Translations under genes and position numbers: made by a program
Source: Dryococelus australis
Lineage: Eukaryota > Arthropoda > Insecta > Phasmatodea > Phasmatidae
Reading direction: 5' to 3'
NCBI GenBank assembly: GCA_029891345.1
Contig: CM056993.1
Location: forward strand, 278,954,016-279,018,015
DNA length: 64,000 nucleotides
Shown here: positions 35,341 through 47,800 of the stretch, piece after piece
Position numbering within the stretch: the first letter of the stretch is position 1
Layout of the letters: every line of letters starts with the position of its first letter
The notes under the pieces: model-generated
What the model was told of the DNA's origin: nothing
Database searches by the model: none
What the model saw: only the letters and a program-made list of their open reading frames with translations

Positions 35341-35341
35341 T

Positions 35342-35754
35342 GTTACTTCGGAATTTTCTGAAGCCCTGTTAATGTTCTACTTCCAGGATATTCCTCCGCC
35401 TCATGCAAACTAAGCTGAACAAGTCTGGAGAATTACACCAGAGGGACAACGCACCACATTCGTGCGCACTCAGTTGTAATGATATTATGTATAAGAACTG
35501 TTTCTCACTATACGTTACCAACATACCTATTTTCTCCCTGTTTTTATTCAAAATATTTATAAATGAAGCATTATAATTTATAGATAAGACATTAATAAAA
35601 TTTCAATTTAACAGGGAAAAAAATTAAGTTTTATGAACACAAGTATAAAACGCTTGTGATACAGGGCGTATTTAGGAAATGACTAATCACGTCACACGTG
35701 GGGAGATTTCGCAAAGGTTTGATTAAAAAAGGCCGAAGAGACCGTGAATGGACT
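35342..35754 (-). mobile_element. MITE family A, copy 2, back to back with copy 1
   Basis: Reverse-orientation copy: ATATTCCTCCGCCTCATGCA (35389) matches the reverse of copy 1. It ends ACCGTGAATGGACT at 35754. Only one or two bases separate it from copy 1, so together they form an imperfect palindrome of about 830 bp. Confidence 0.7.
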
Positions 35755-35759
35755 ACAGC

Positions 35760-36800
35760 CATGAGTGGACCATACTTACTGGTGTGCTGGAGAGCTGGAC
35801 GCGTGTCTCGGCGGACTGACACAAGCTGTCAGCAGCTCAGCTGCTCGCAGCCCTCGAGGCAATCGCTGTCAGCTAAGCCCACGGCACACACACCGCGCGA
35901 GAACAATCGCGCGTCTGCCTGCAATCAACTGCTACCTGAGGCACCGGCCAGTCGGCGTCTTGCACGACAGCGTTTGTGTGCACGGATTCCCGAACGTTTT
36001 TAAAACCTAAAAAAAAACTGACTACATAAAAAAAAAAAATTCTAATGTTTTCACGCGATACTGTTTAATTAAAAAAACAAAAAAATAACGTGCAGTGTGA
36101 TATGAAAGTCCTGACAGAACAATTCATGTGTATCGAGATAGTGTTGATTAAGAGTGAACAATGCAGTGATGCTCTAAGTCTTTGCAAGCAAAGGCCTACG
36201 TGGAGTCAAGGTTAAAAGGCTACGTCACAATAGGTAACAAACATTATAATTTTCTCGTCATAAATTTCCCCTCTCTGTAACTCTCCATACTATTTCGTGG
36301 GTTATCACAACGTTCACGTGAACATTTTTTGCAAGAATAATTTTTTTCGTCAACATTTACTCCCAAAATCTATTTGTCAGTATTTGCTCACTGATATGAT
36401 TTTCAGTTGACGTGGATTCGACGACCGTACCATCAGCACGGCGGGAGCCCTCACCATCATCACAGAGTAGCTAATGATGCAGAGGTGAAACAGCCGCTCG
36501 TAGCGGGAACTCCAGCCACACGCGCAAGCAAGATGACGTCAGAGGCGAGCAGAGTGCTGAAACGCCGTTCGCCAATCAGCGCCTGGTAAAGTTTAATCGC
36601 ACGCCGGCAGCCCTGCCGATGGGGGACGTTTCGCAGAGCACAATATCCAATCGGACGACAAGCCCGTTTCCAGAGTCTCGCGCAGCCAGTCAGGGAATGG
36701 GTTCGCCCAATCCAAAGGAGCCTCTACTCCACGTCGTCTCTGTATACTAATATACTCTGTGTCGTCACGCGGTTCTCGTGGAAGCGTAGCGGACGTTACT
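35760..36800. promoter_or_regulatory. GC/CpG-rich stretch, candidate gene 2 promoter or 5' exon
   Basis: This is one of the few GC-rich, CpG-dense single-copy-looking stretches of the window. It contains a palindromic TGACGTCA (about 36533), several CCAAT boxes near 36575, 36650 and 36710, and GC-rich blocks without recognisable protein. It lies between the end of gene 1 and the first coding exon of gene 2. That makes it a reasonable place for the gene 2 promoter and a non-coding first exon on the minus strand. This is inference from composition and position; the short reading frames here look like chance. Confidence 0.3.
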
Positions 36801-36847
36801 GATGGCCGCTGGGATTGCTCAGGCCACTCTCGTTTATTTTATCGATA

Positions 36848-37112
36848 GGGCCACGGTGCCGTAGTGGCCAGACTATTCACTTCCCACCTAGGGGCCACGG
36901 TGGCTGAGCGATCAGCCAGCTAGCTTCCCACCAAGGCATTTTGGGTTTAATCCCCGGCCGGGTCTCTCCGGATTTTCGCATGTGGGAATCGTGCCGGACA
37001 ATGCCGTTGGTCGGCGGGTTTTCTCGAGAATCTCCCGTTTCCCCCGCCCTTGCATTCCGGCGCCGCTCCGTACTCACCTCACTTCACCCTCATCGGCTCT
37101 CAGCACCGATAC
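36848..37112 (+). mobile_element. tRNA-derived SINE with duplicated head
   Basis: A first head GGGCCACGGTGCCGTAGTGG (36848) stops after about 43 bp and a second head GGGGCCACGGTGGCTGAGCG starts at 36891, followed by a full body and tail. Confidence 0.8.
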
Positions 37113-38590
37113 ATTCCGTCGTCAGGGATGACGGAAGCTTATGTGCCTCACCTATTATCTCGTCACTCCGGTGATTGCTTCTCGTAAGCAGAGGTTCTGT
37201 GGATCCGCAAGCCAGCTGCGCACTAGCCCATTTCAGGGACCTAAAAATAAACGAAAACTTTATTACCACTATAAATGTCAAAATCACGTGATATGGTCAT
37301 AATTTATATTAATATGCGTTTTTTTAATGTGTGTACAACGACTGGGTCCAACAGTCACAGAAATATTACCAGAAAGTATTGTGACAGCAACTCGATAATG
37401 ATTTGGTTAATTATGTTTAAAGAAAATAAACTCTACTAACTTATATCACAACTGCAGCTAACCAAACCTCTGATCACTGAATCCTGAACAAAGTGCAGTA
37501 AATAAGAGTGTAATATTGATAGAAATGTCTAATACTGATGACTGATAACAGAGAATATGGCGACAAAAGTATTCTTCAACGTTTTCCCTACATCAGAAAA
37601 TGCCCCAGATGTTGTTCGTAATACACACATCCATACCCGCACATATATACTTAAGTGCTCAGTCTTGGCTTTAACAATGTTAAGGTATACGACACTTATA
37701 CTTTCCCTGGCCAGCAATACCGCCAGTACTAGAGAACATTAAACAACAGGGGTAACATTTTTTCTCTAAATTTTAAAACAAAATTTGAAACATATCTACA
37801 ATAAATATTTATTTGTACGTTTCACATACCATTTTTAAGGAACTGGCTGTCAAACATTTTCTTGTGTTACTACAAGAAAAATACTGCAATTTTACAATAA
37901 ACAATTTTATGAAACAAACATAATATTGTTTACGTATCTTCATGTTCATGATAAATTTAAATACTTCGATACTTGCTTGTTATAATTCAACATTTTTTCG
38001 CAAATTGCAATCAAAGTGTTGAAAAATTAGTTCCAATACAATTGTAGTGTTAGAAAAATAATATCGGCAAATAGTTTTCAAAATTGCTTGTAGAAATACA
38101 AAAATTTTTACAGTGTGCCTGAAACCATCGTTATTATACTGTTGTTGGCTGACATATCTACTTGAGTCAAGTAATTCATTAAAATTGGATCACTCGATAA
38201 AGCGGCAACTTTCTGTGCCGTTATTTCGGAAAAGGTTTGGAGATATGTGTTACAAAAAATGTGTATTTTTTGGTACCTTTGATAAGCAAAATTATTATCG
38301 GCTTACACATCTGCCTTAATTCGTTACGTACGCCCATTTTACCGTACAAACATGGCGGTATGCTCTATTTTTACTACGATGGGGGTTACTGTCAGCAGTG
38401 AATAGTTTCACAACTGCGTAATCTTATACAATTTCAATGCATACACAACAGCATCGTCTCACCTGCAATATATTATGATGTAATGTAAATGAACTGATTC
38501 CAGTATAGCACTTGTACGGGGGTACACCACCCTCGGGAATAGTTATAGGTCATAAGTCGTAAAATGTGTTCGACAAGTCTAGTTGTCGGA

Positions 38591-38718
38591 GGGGTCGCGG
38601 TGACTGAGCAGTTAGCCTGCTCGCCTCCCGCCAAGGCGAACCGGGTTCAATCCCCGCAAGTGGAAATCGTGACGGACGATGCCGCTGGTCGGGAGGATTT
38701 CTCGGAGATCTCACGTTT
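38591..38718 (+). mobile_element. tRNA-derived SINE, truncated
   Basis: GGGGTCGCGGTGACTGAGCA head, GGGTTCAATCCCCGC B box and the ACGATGCCGCTGGTCGGGAG line, ending early. Confidence 0.75.
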
Positions 38719-40689
38719 CCTCAACACTTGCGAGTCAGATTTATCAAAATTATGTCCATGTGTTCCATAATCTTTTAGTGACAAAATTCTGCAAACAAGA
38801 ACATTTTGAGTAATCAAAAGCTTTAAATTTATTTGTAATACGATCGTGTAGATATACCTACTTTATATACTTAAAGGTTTGTTGTGTTAGGTATTATGTT
38901 AGATTTTTTGCCGAAGTTCTGGAACGAACTAGTTTATAATGGTGTGTTAAATAAAAAAAGTGTTCTCTTAATTATTACATACAGATTCAGTTCTAAATAC
39001 AAAAGCGGCTCTTTATGCAAGTAATACGATAAACAAGCATTTTGTCCTACCAAGTGTTCGTTCATACGGTTATGGATGTCTAAACCGTATTCAGGGATGT
39101 TGTAAGAACGACCTGACCCGAATGCACTAAAGGTGATTTATTCCGACAGATTTTTCAAGTCCAGTCAATGTAAATTTATATGTAACTCTCAAACACCCCT
39201 TAAAGAAGTGATATTTGATCATTGACCCTGTAATGCAAGTCAGCACACACAGCAAATATATAAAAATAATCTGCTAACAGAAAATTAATTTGGCGAAAAA
39301 CTTAACTATATTTTAAATGGCAAAATAAAAAAAATGACAGATAAAAAATACATTTTAAAAATACACATACGTACATTTTTTTAACATTGTAAGTTTCGAA
39401 AATTTAAAAATTTTGTGATAAGGTAGTAATAAAGCTGAGCTACAATAACAGGAACCACTTTACCTCACTCATCTGTGCACGGAGTTACAGAACAATAATC
39501 TGAATAACAAACGTAATGCTACGTACTTAATGACACCGTGCGCGTTATATAATTGAAAATTTTGTTGCATTAATAATTACATTGGTAATGATCTCTTATT
39601 ATGTTCGTACAAGGAGTTGCAGTTTATCATTTACGATGTGGCACCAAATGAAACTGCATATCAGAAACACACACACTCAATTTTTTTATATCTTTGGTTC
39701 AACATACCCAGAAAAGTAACAACAAATCTGAATCACCAAAAAATGTTTTAATAATAAGCCCCAAAATAATGTTAATTTAATTACAAATACGTTTTGTGCG
39801 AGATGTTAAAACCTTTTAAATGTAAATAATCTTTTTGAAAATACGTCATAAATATTTCAAAATCGAATTGTTTCTTGCATCTGGAATTTTTTTTTGTTTG
39901 TCCTACGATATTATTGTTGATCATACTTTTTTTATATGTTTTATAGTTGATCCATTTCTCGTCTACAGAAATAATGAAATGCGACTCAGCGACGGTGCGT
40001 TGTTAAAAACCAAAAAGCTGCAGAAAAGTACATTACGTTTGGCAACAACAGTGAAGTATTTAAGAATACGCAGAATGTAACTGTAATTGTAAGTGAACTG
40101 AAAATAGGATTACGTTAGCATCAAATTACAAAACAGAGTAATTGTTTTTACGGAGTGTAAATGTCACTACTTGTGTGCACTCATCACTACACTCAAGTGT
40201 CGCGTTTCGACTTCTCCAGGGACGAAGTGATCGTGCCGAAAGCGCATGCACGTGACGTCACGGATAATGGGGCAGAAACACGCATACATTTACGTGACTC
40301 GTCAGTTACAGCAAGTACCATTTGCCAGGCGCACGAATGTTTTATTTGGGTGTTCATTCAAGGGTCCTATGCATTGAAACGTTTTCTGTGAAATCGTTGT
40401 TTACGAGTATACGCGTGTATCGGTAAATAAATGTTCTGGAAACACGACGTTTTGCCACACAGAATAAAAACCTATTGTCTGTGTCGCTATCTTTTTACTT
40501 TTAACATATTAAGTGTATTAATGGAGAACAATTTTCGTGGAAGTGGTCAAATATCGCATTTTTAAAGCTTGCTTATGAAGTTTCTTTAAGCGGCAAGAGA
40601 AAAGTACGATTGTACGCAGGTAGTTTGATCTGTGTACTTTCATTGCGTGTAATAAAACCCCACAGTTACAGATCTAGTTTACACAGTAA

Positions 40690-40830
40690 AGCGTTAGGAC
40701 GGAAACACTGCACGCCTTGCGCGTAGGAGCGATGTGGCGCTAGGCGTGCGTGTTAGTGTCGCCCGTATCACTCCCTAGCTTCTTGACCTTCAACGCGCAG
40801 CTACATAGTCCTCTTAATAAAAACTTATAA
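40690..40830. repeat. Dispersed repeat shared with 44865-45010
   Basis: GCGCGTAGGAGCGATG and GTCGCCCGTATCACTCCCT match GCGCGTAGAAACGATG and GTCGCCCTTATCTCTCCCT at 44928-44992. Type unknown. Confidence 0.5.
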
Positions 40831-41002
40831 GCGTTTCTATTATTCCTTTCCGTAATTAACTACAGAAACTGAAGATATTTAATAGATTTAGCATATTGAA
40901 GACATTAGGTTGAAGCATTTCAGGTAGCAGGTAACATCGAATTAACAGCTTCAGTTATTTATCTGTAAGTTGAATTTCTGTGATTGGCTAGTCACTTTCG
41001 CT

Positions 41003-41013
41003 TTATTTATTGA
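41003..41013 (-). promoter_or_regulatory. Candidate poly(A) signal of SLC26 gene 1
   Basis: On the minus strand this reads as overlapping AATAAATAAA, about 660 bp beyond the gene 1 stop codon. The position is plausible for a 3' UTR end, but in AT-rich DNA such hexamers are common, so confidence is low. Confidence 0.3.
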
Positions 41014-41670
41014 CACGAGCACCAAAAATTATAATCATCACAGAAACAATTATATTAGTACTACAGTCCTCCCTCCCCAGTGTCGTTTTTGAATACTACC
41101 CGTACCTTCAACTTATACACACGCTAAATTTCCAAGCTCTTTAAAATGAAAACATAATCACTCAATATAAGTGAAACATGCTGAAGTGACAGTCCGCTAA
41201 TATGGTGGCTGGATCACTGCTAAGACCTCACGTTGGGATGCGATGGGTCACTTATAGGCGTACCAGTACTGTCCTTGGAGATGAAACCTGCAGTGTACCT
41301 GTGAACGAAGCTGCTGTGACTGGCCGATTCTCCTCTGAGAAGCGGGTGGAGCCAGACTATTGTTCACACCTTGCAATTAATTTACGCTGGACTCACGCAA
41401 TTTGTCCAAAATAATCCTTGTTTTAAACTCGACACCTGTGATTCATCCGAGAATTTTAATTCCTCTCCTCCCTTTTTTTCTGTTGCGTCAGGCTCTCCCG
41501 GCAGTTTTCCCGGCGCCTGCGCATACGCTGTGTCCTCCAGGCTTCGATATAGCTTGGCAGTCTTCGGTCGCGGCAGACCCGGCCGAAAGTTCACTATTGA
41601 TTGAGATCCAGCGTTCGTATCACAGTTGGCACATGACGGCTTCTCCGTGCAGCGGCGCAGAGGTGAGAGG

Positions 41671-41801
41671 TCAGTAGTGGTGGGGCCGAGAGCTTGCGCC
41701 GGCTGTAGCGTTTGCCTCGCCATCCAAAAGCACCCTCGTCTCCAGGCTGTCCAGCTCCAGCCCCGAAAGTGCAGGCACCTTGCTCGGGTCTTGACTGCTT
41801 C
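41671..41801 (-). CDS. SLC26A11-like: SLC26 gene 1 terminal coding exon
   Basis: A TTCCAG acceptor followed by two bases completes the split Gly codon from the previous exon. It gives a 43-residue tail with LELDSLETRVLLDGE, ending in TGA at 41671-41673. Vertebrate SLC26A11 tails also end in an acidic/aliphatic segment of this type. Support is frame agreement plus that weak similarity; the acceptor has a poor pyrimidine tract. A longer overlapping minus-strand reading frame (41382-41816) is in another phase and is not the gene. Confidence 0.65.
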
Positions 41802-44800
41802 CTGGAACATCATCACACAGGGATATACCTACTTGCCATTCAACAGTAAATAGAGACAACTCTGCCGCGGTCAAATGTTAAGAGAACAAGGTGATATGGA
41901 ACTTTAATCTCATTATTTTCTTATTGACACTTATGTTTTATGACTTTAGACTTGTCACAGGTGCTACCTATACGTTAAATTAAACCTAAACCTGTACCTT
42001 GAATGATGTACAAATATGGCTTTACAAGGGAGTCGAATCCAGAAGTCTAAGTCAACAATTCAGTGACTTTGATCATGAAGGTCACCTTTCGTGGTGCTGC
42101 CAATATTATAACACGTATTGAGATATTGTTACGTGCGGACACCGCGCCGGGCGCCGTTTTGCGTGCGGACACGCGGGCCAACATTGTGAGGGGGTGGGGG
42201 TAATTCACCACAACCCGTCCCTCTCCCAGGTGGACCCAGCCACAGCTACGTCTTTGGGCCGGGGCGAGGGGAATGATTTACAGCTGAACTGGACTGACGT
42301 CATTGCCCATCCCCTCCTGCTGGAGGAGTCTGCGGGTGCGGGCTATTGCACGAACTTTCTGGTCATCACCTGCCTTGGCGCAACCCGATGCATGAAGAAT
42401 GTTCTGGGGCAGCGGTCGGCAGTCTGTGATAGTCACCTGGCTTATGTTCGGTTGCACCATTGTGGTTCAAAACTCGATCCGAGATCGCATCTATGATTGA
42501 CACAGAAAACTGTTGCACCATTCGAGTTCAGAACTGGACTGGAGACCGAGATGAAGTTCATTTCGAACCGCCGAAATTGGTGGTTCTAAAACTCGATCTG
42601 AGATCAGCAACCATTGTCGACAAATGTAGCCTCAAAATACGCCAGCAGATAGAACTACGGTCGATTGTTTTCTTGGGAAATTATAATATTATACGTAATT
42701 GAATATTATTCAGTAAAATTCGTATAACAATAATTCACTTAAAGCAGATAAAACATCGCGCATCTAGTTCTATCTATAGTGAAAAATACGCCTACTTCCA
42801 TGACGTCAAATATTATGAACCAATAGGAAAATTTGTCTCATACTTAATCTTGATCTCTCACTTTGGAACCAAGATCGAAGAATCGGAGGTCAAGAATGGT
42901 GAAATTTCGTTGGTGCAACACTTTTACATTGGAACCAAGATGAAACTGGATCCTGGTTCGGAACTAGGATCATTTGATCTCGGATCGAGAAAGATGTTGG
43001 TGCAACCAGGCATTAGTCCGAAGATCAGGGCACCAAGTAACTTGGAAGAAAAGGGCCGGCAGCAAACGAGGGCGTGAGAGACTGTGGCAGATACGAGCGA
43101 AAGTAAGCGAGTGCTACGAGAGACTGTGTGTCCAACTAGTACAGCGCTACTTTGTATTGGGCGCTCAAGACGCTCCAGAACATTTCGGACAGAAAATACT
43201 GGTGATATCGGGACTGAAACAAGATGGAACTGAATGGACGGTGATACAGACTTGATTGTAAATACTGGAACTGTCAGATGTCAAATATGTAATTATATTA
43301 TTATTAAATAGGTGTTAATAAAGGCTGATTTTAACGATTTGATTGTTTCAATTTCTCTTAGGTTACGCATGATTAATTTAGCTGTAGAGAGCAGGTGGTA
43401 GCTATTAATGTCAAGATATTAAATTTTAAATACTTATTTTGTGAATACCTTATAAATAAATAAGAAAATTACTATAAATTCTTTAATTTAATTATAACCT
43501 AAAGACTATGACAAATTTTAACACGGGTATAAGAAGTGGAATGGAACCATTTTTTGAACTAGACGATTTTTAAATAATGTAATAAAATAAATTAAAGTAA
43601 AGATTGTATTTTACAGCAGTTAGAAGTTGACTTCCACTTCAAGCTCGAAAAGAAATTATGACTTGCAAGCGTGTTTGAAAATACCTCGTTAAGTTGCCAA
43701 AGTGGCTCACAAATTCAACATAGTCTTGGAGTTGTTTCAACAACAAAATGTGTGTTTCTGGACGCGTTAATTGACATTTATTTCACGCGAAGAGATAGTG
43801 GAAGTCACTCTTGAAGCTTGGGAAAACGTTTCACAAACTTAAATACGTTGTCAAGAATCGTAGAAAGTTTATATCACCCAACTATCATTCTCGATTGTGT
43901 GTTCAGAAATTTCACCATAATCGCATCGTGTGTGACCCAAAAAGTATAAGATTTTCGGATATGTATGTCAATTACAATCAACTTTCCTTTATGGACGTGC
44001 CATACAACGTTCGTTAGTTGTGTATTCTGTCGGCAGCTTACCGAAAAGTGTGCTAGCGAGTTCTGCCTCCGAGCTGACGTGTTGGAAGCCTTCCAAGTCG
44101 CAGTCGTAAAGGTACTCCACCAACCCGCGGTGGGCATCGATGAAGATGAGAGGCTGCTCATAGCACTTGAAGTCCTTCAGTATCAGTTTGATACCCTGAA
44201 ACAAATGACAAGGAGATAAAACATATCCTTTATTTTCTTCCAAATTTTAAATATGGGAGGAATTTTTTACGGGCTATGTTTGTGATTGTGCTAGGTAATA
44301 TTTAATTTATAATGGTATTTACATGAGTGTGTGAGTAAGGCAAGTAAGGTGTGACTATGTTCTCGGTTTTCTTTCTTTAACACGTGGTAATTGCGGATAC
44401 GGCGTTATCAAATCTCAGTGTATAAGAATAATTAAATCTTTGCGCTATGTTTCTCATCATATACCATGAAACTCGGACTTTCCAATATATTTCTACATAC
44501 TTCTACTAAAGAAATAAATACTGGATGTAACAAAGTAAACTAAGGTGCCCAAATACCTGGCCGGAAAACTGTGTTGCAGTATTTGAAACACACATTTATT
44601 TTACAGAACCACTTGAGCTGCCCGTAGTCTGCTTTTATACGAAAATATTCCTTAGTACAGACTCTTTCCATATTCAATTGTAAAGACATGTCGCACATTG
44701 AACTATTATTTTGAAATCATCCCGCATATCTTATAAACGACATTATCATTTATTCAGTATCATCTTGTAACACTCTTCGTGTGAATATCTGTGACTCTTG

Positions 44801-47800
44801 TATACGCCATCGCATTGAGCATTGCTACAAACTTTTCACCAATAATATGAATACGGTTGCCACTTCAACTCCCAAAGCTGAACGCAAAGCGAGGAAAAGC
44901 CTGCGCACCAGTACAGTATTTTGCGCGTAGAAACGATGGTTTAATTGATGCGCATGCTATTGTCGCCCTTATCTCTCCCTTGCACCTTTGTCTCAGACGT
45001 GTAAATAACCCCTGATTCCAATTAGACGAGAGTCTTTGTATGTGCCTTTCCACCAGAACAACATTTTGGTCTCCCTCATTGCATAAAAGGAAATAAAGAT
45101 TAACATCAGTCGATTCGTATTTAATTGTACGATTTTAAGTCAACCTTTAAAAAATCCCTACACGTTAACAATGATTAGGTACACTGCAGTAATGTTGTCA
45201 GCGTATGTAAAAATGTTGTATGATTTAAAGTTTTATGTTTAAAAAGTTAGAGTGGAAAATAAGGCCTGATTAACGCACTTTAGAATAAGAATTTTCGTAA
45301 GATTAATACTATAGGCTGTTCGCGGTAAATACAAACACTTTTTAAGTCCGTGCTGAACAGTTCCTTTCGCCAATTGTTATTACAAAACTTACCATGTGAC
45401 AAATAAATACACAGTGCATATATTTTATAGCTCTCAACATCTCAGGGCACAATAAAATATAATTTTTTGGTTATGATGCCTGCTCGGAGGGCCTTAAGTA
45501 GTGTTCATTTTACCGCGAATAGCCAATAAAAAGTGTGTTGAAAATGTTCGTGACGTAACTTAAACTTCGCAATGTGCGGCGAACCAGTGACATACTGTAG
45601 AGTTGGTGAGAGAGGGCGAGGTTACCTGTGCGGAGGTGTAGTCGGCGGCCTTGAAGTAGGCGCAGCTCAGCACGACGGGCAGCTTCCTTCTGGCGTCGTG
45701 AACTGCGATCCTGCCCAGCTCGGTCCTCAGGTAGTCCATGGCGGGGTACAGCATCCCGATGTCAGGCGTCACCAACACGTACTCGCCGCCGTGCTGTCCC
45801 TGCGACACATCACAACCGTTCAACATGCTGTAAGCTTCCCTATGTAGTAGACTCTCTTCAGCCTATATTTTGTCTATGAAGTAAAAACACAGCCTGTTCC
45901 AAATGTTCGGGGTGTATCGTGCACACGCAGACGACTGGGATGAGATCTCGTGGAGATTGGAAATTGAGAGATTTGGGCGACTCTTAACATCGAGACCCTG
46001 AGAGCCGATGAATGAAGGTGAAGTGAGGTGAGTATGGAGAAGTGCCGGAATGCAAGGGCGGGGGATACGGGAGATCCCCGACAAAATCCCCGACCAGCGG
46101 CATCGCCCGGCACGATTCCCGCATGCGAAAATCCGGGAGCGACCCTGCCGGGAATCGAACCCGGCTCGCCTAGGTGGGATGCGAGTAGTCTGATCACTAT
46201 ACCACCGCGGCCCCATGAGCTCTCGTGCAGTGGTAGACGTGTGGTAGCATTGTACGACACTACGGCAAAGTCGCTTCCCAGGTTGCCATTTAGGTGATTC
46301 ACCAGGCGGCCTTGCCCGACCTCCATAGGAATACAACAACGCCAGGGAGCCCTCGTGGACCAGGACTGAGATACACTCAATCAGCGCGAAGCAACAATCA
46401 ACTAACGTCTCAGTTGACTGGCTGCAAACCCCGTACTGAAAATGCGATGTGTCGTCCTCTTCCCTCCCACATCTACCTGGGACCCTCACACCCAGAGGCA
46501 TGGTACTAAGAAAGAGACCCAGAGGAACCCGTGGTCAGGCCGGGGCACTACCCAACCTCTACTGTCTCTCCAGGACAGTACAGGCGCTGTGTAACCACTC
46601 ACTGCACTCACAGGCATTGACCAACTGACGTCCCTCACCTGTGTTGATCTGGTATTGCACTCTAGAAAGCTCATTAGTGATGAGAGGGCGGCGCTGCTGG
46701 CAGTTGCGAAGGCTTATAGAACGGTGTCCAGTGAGGCGCTCTGGGTGTTGGTGGGTGTCCTGCCTGTAGATCTTCTGATCAGAGAACGTGGACTTCTGGC
46801 AGAATAAATAAGGATTAGAAGGTCAACAACCCAAGAACGAAAGTTATTCGGGCAGGACGTCCTCAGAGTATGGCAAGAAAGATGGGATTCCTCGGAAAAA
46901 GGAAGAATCACGAATGAACTAATTCCAAGTTTGGAAGAGCGCATGAAAAGGAAGTGGGTCACCATGAACCTTTACAGTGCTAAGCTGTTCACCGGTCATG
47001 GAATCTTTAAGGCCAAACTGCATAGTGTGAGGCTGGTTCTGTTATCCCTTTGTGATGTCTGTGGAGTTGACGATACATTGGAACATGTACTTGTACATTG
47101 TTTGAAGATTGAAGACATCAGAGAATAGCTTGAAGAGGTGGCAGACCGAAGATGTCTGCAGTTGGATTTACAACAGGTTATGGTGGATAAATATCTACAC
47201 AGATTGTGGAATAGATTTGCCACTAAAGTTGGCAAGAGACTCGACCAGTATGACCAGTGGCAGTGTGAGAAATCCGATGACCCATGAGGGAGTGTCCGGG
47301 TAAAGGCTTTATGTCAAAGCACTTCTGATTGGAGAGTAGGACAGGTTTTCACTGAGAAAACTGGTTACGGCAGAGTAAGATATCAAGAAGGCACAAGGCA
47401 TTGAAGAATGAAGACCAAGAGGAGAAAGTGCCACGCACTGCCTTACTCATCAGAGTACAGTCGCAGTGCAGAAGGATGGAAGGTGTGCTGGCATTCGGGC
47501 AATGGAAACCTGACGTCCCTCACCTTGCAGAGTTTGACGTCCACCACAGGCCGGGCCCAGTAGTAAAGCAGCTGAAAGGCGTTGAAGATAGCTCCGATCA
47601 GAAGGCCGACTTCCACACCGAATGCCAGGCAGGTCGCCAGTGTCAGCAGCAGTGCGAGCAGATCCCGCGCTATAACAACAAAGAATCGTCTCTTCACGGT
47701 GCAATTACTCTATGGTAGTTTGATCACAGTTATCTGAGAATTATCTGAAACATCGTTTGAAAAAGAGTCCCTCTCCATAACTGCACATATTTTGACGTAA

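Larger units (their letters stand above)
38719..41670. other. No gene seen; includes the likely gene 1 3' UTR
   Basis: AT-rich; the right 0.7 kb is the likely 3' UTR of gene 1. A TGACGTCA site lies near 40253 with no recognised gene. Confidence 0.4.

Noticed and set aside
41382-41816. 144-codon minus-strand frame
   Set aside because: It overlaps the gene 1 last exon in another phase; only the shorter frame joins the previous exon in phase and has a family-like tail.
42194-42496. 100-codon plus-strand frame
   Set aside because: It lies in the GC-rich part of a possible LTR and runs into a MITE; no family resemblance.
45863-46501. 212-codon minus-strand frame, longest in the window
   Set aside because: It is mostly a translated SINE plus flanking GC-rich sequence.
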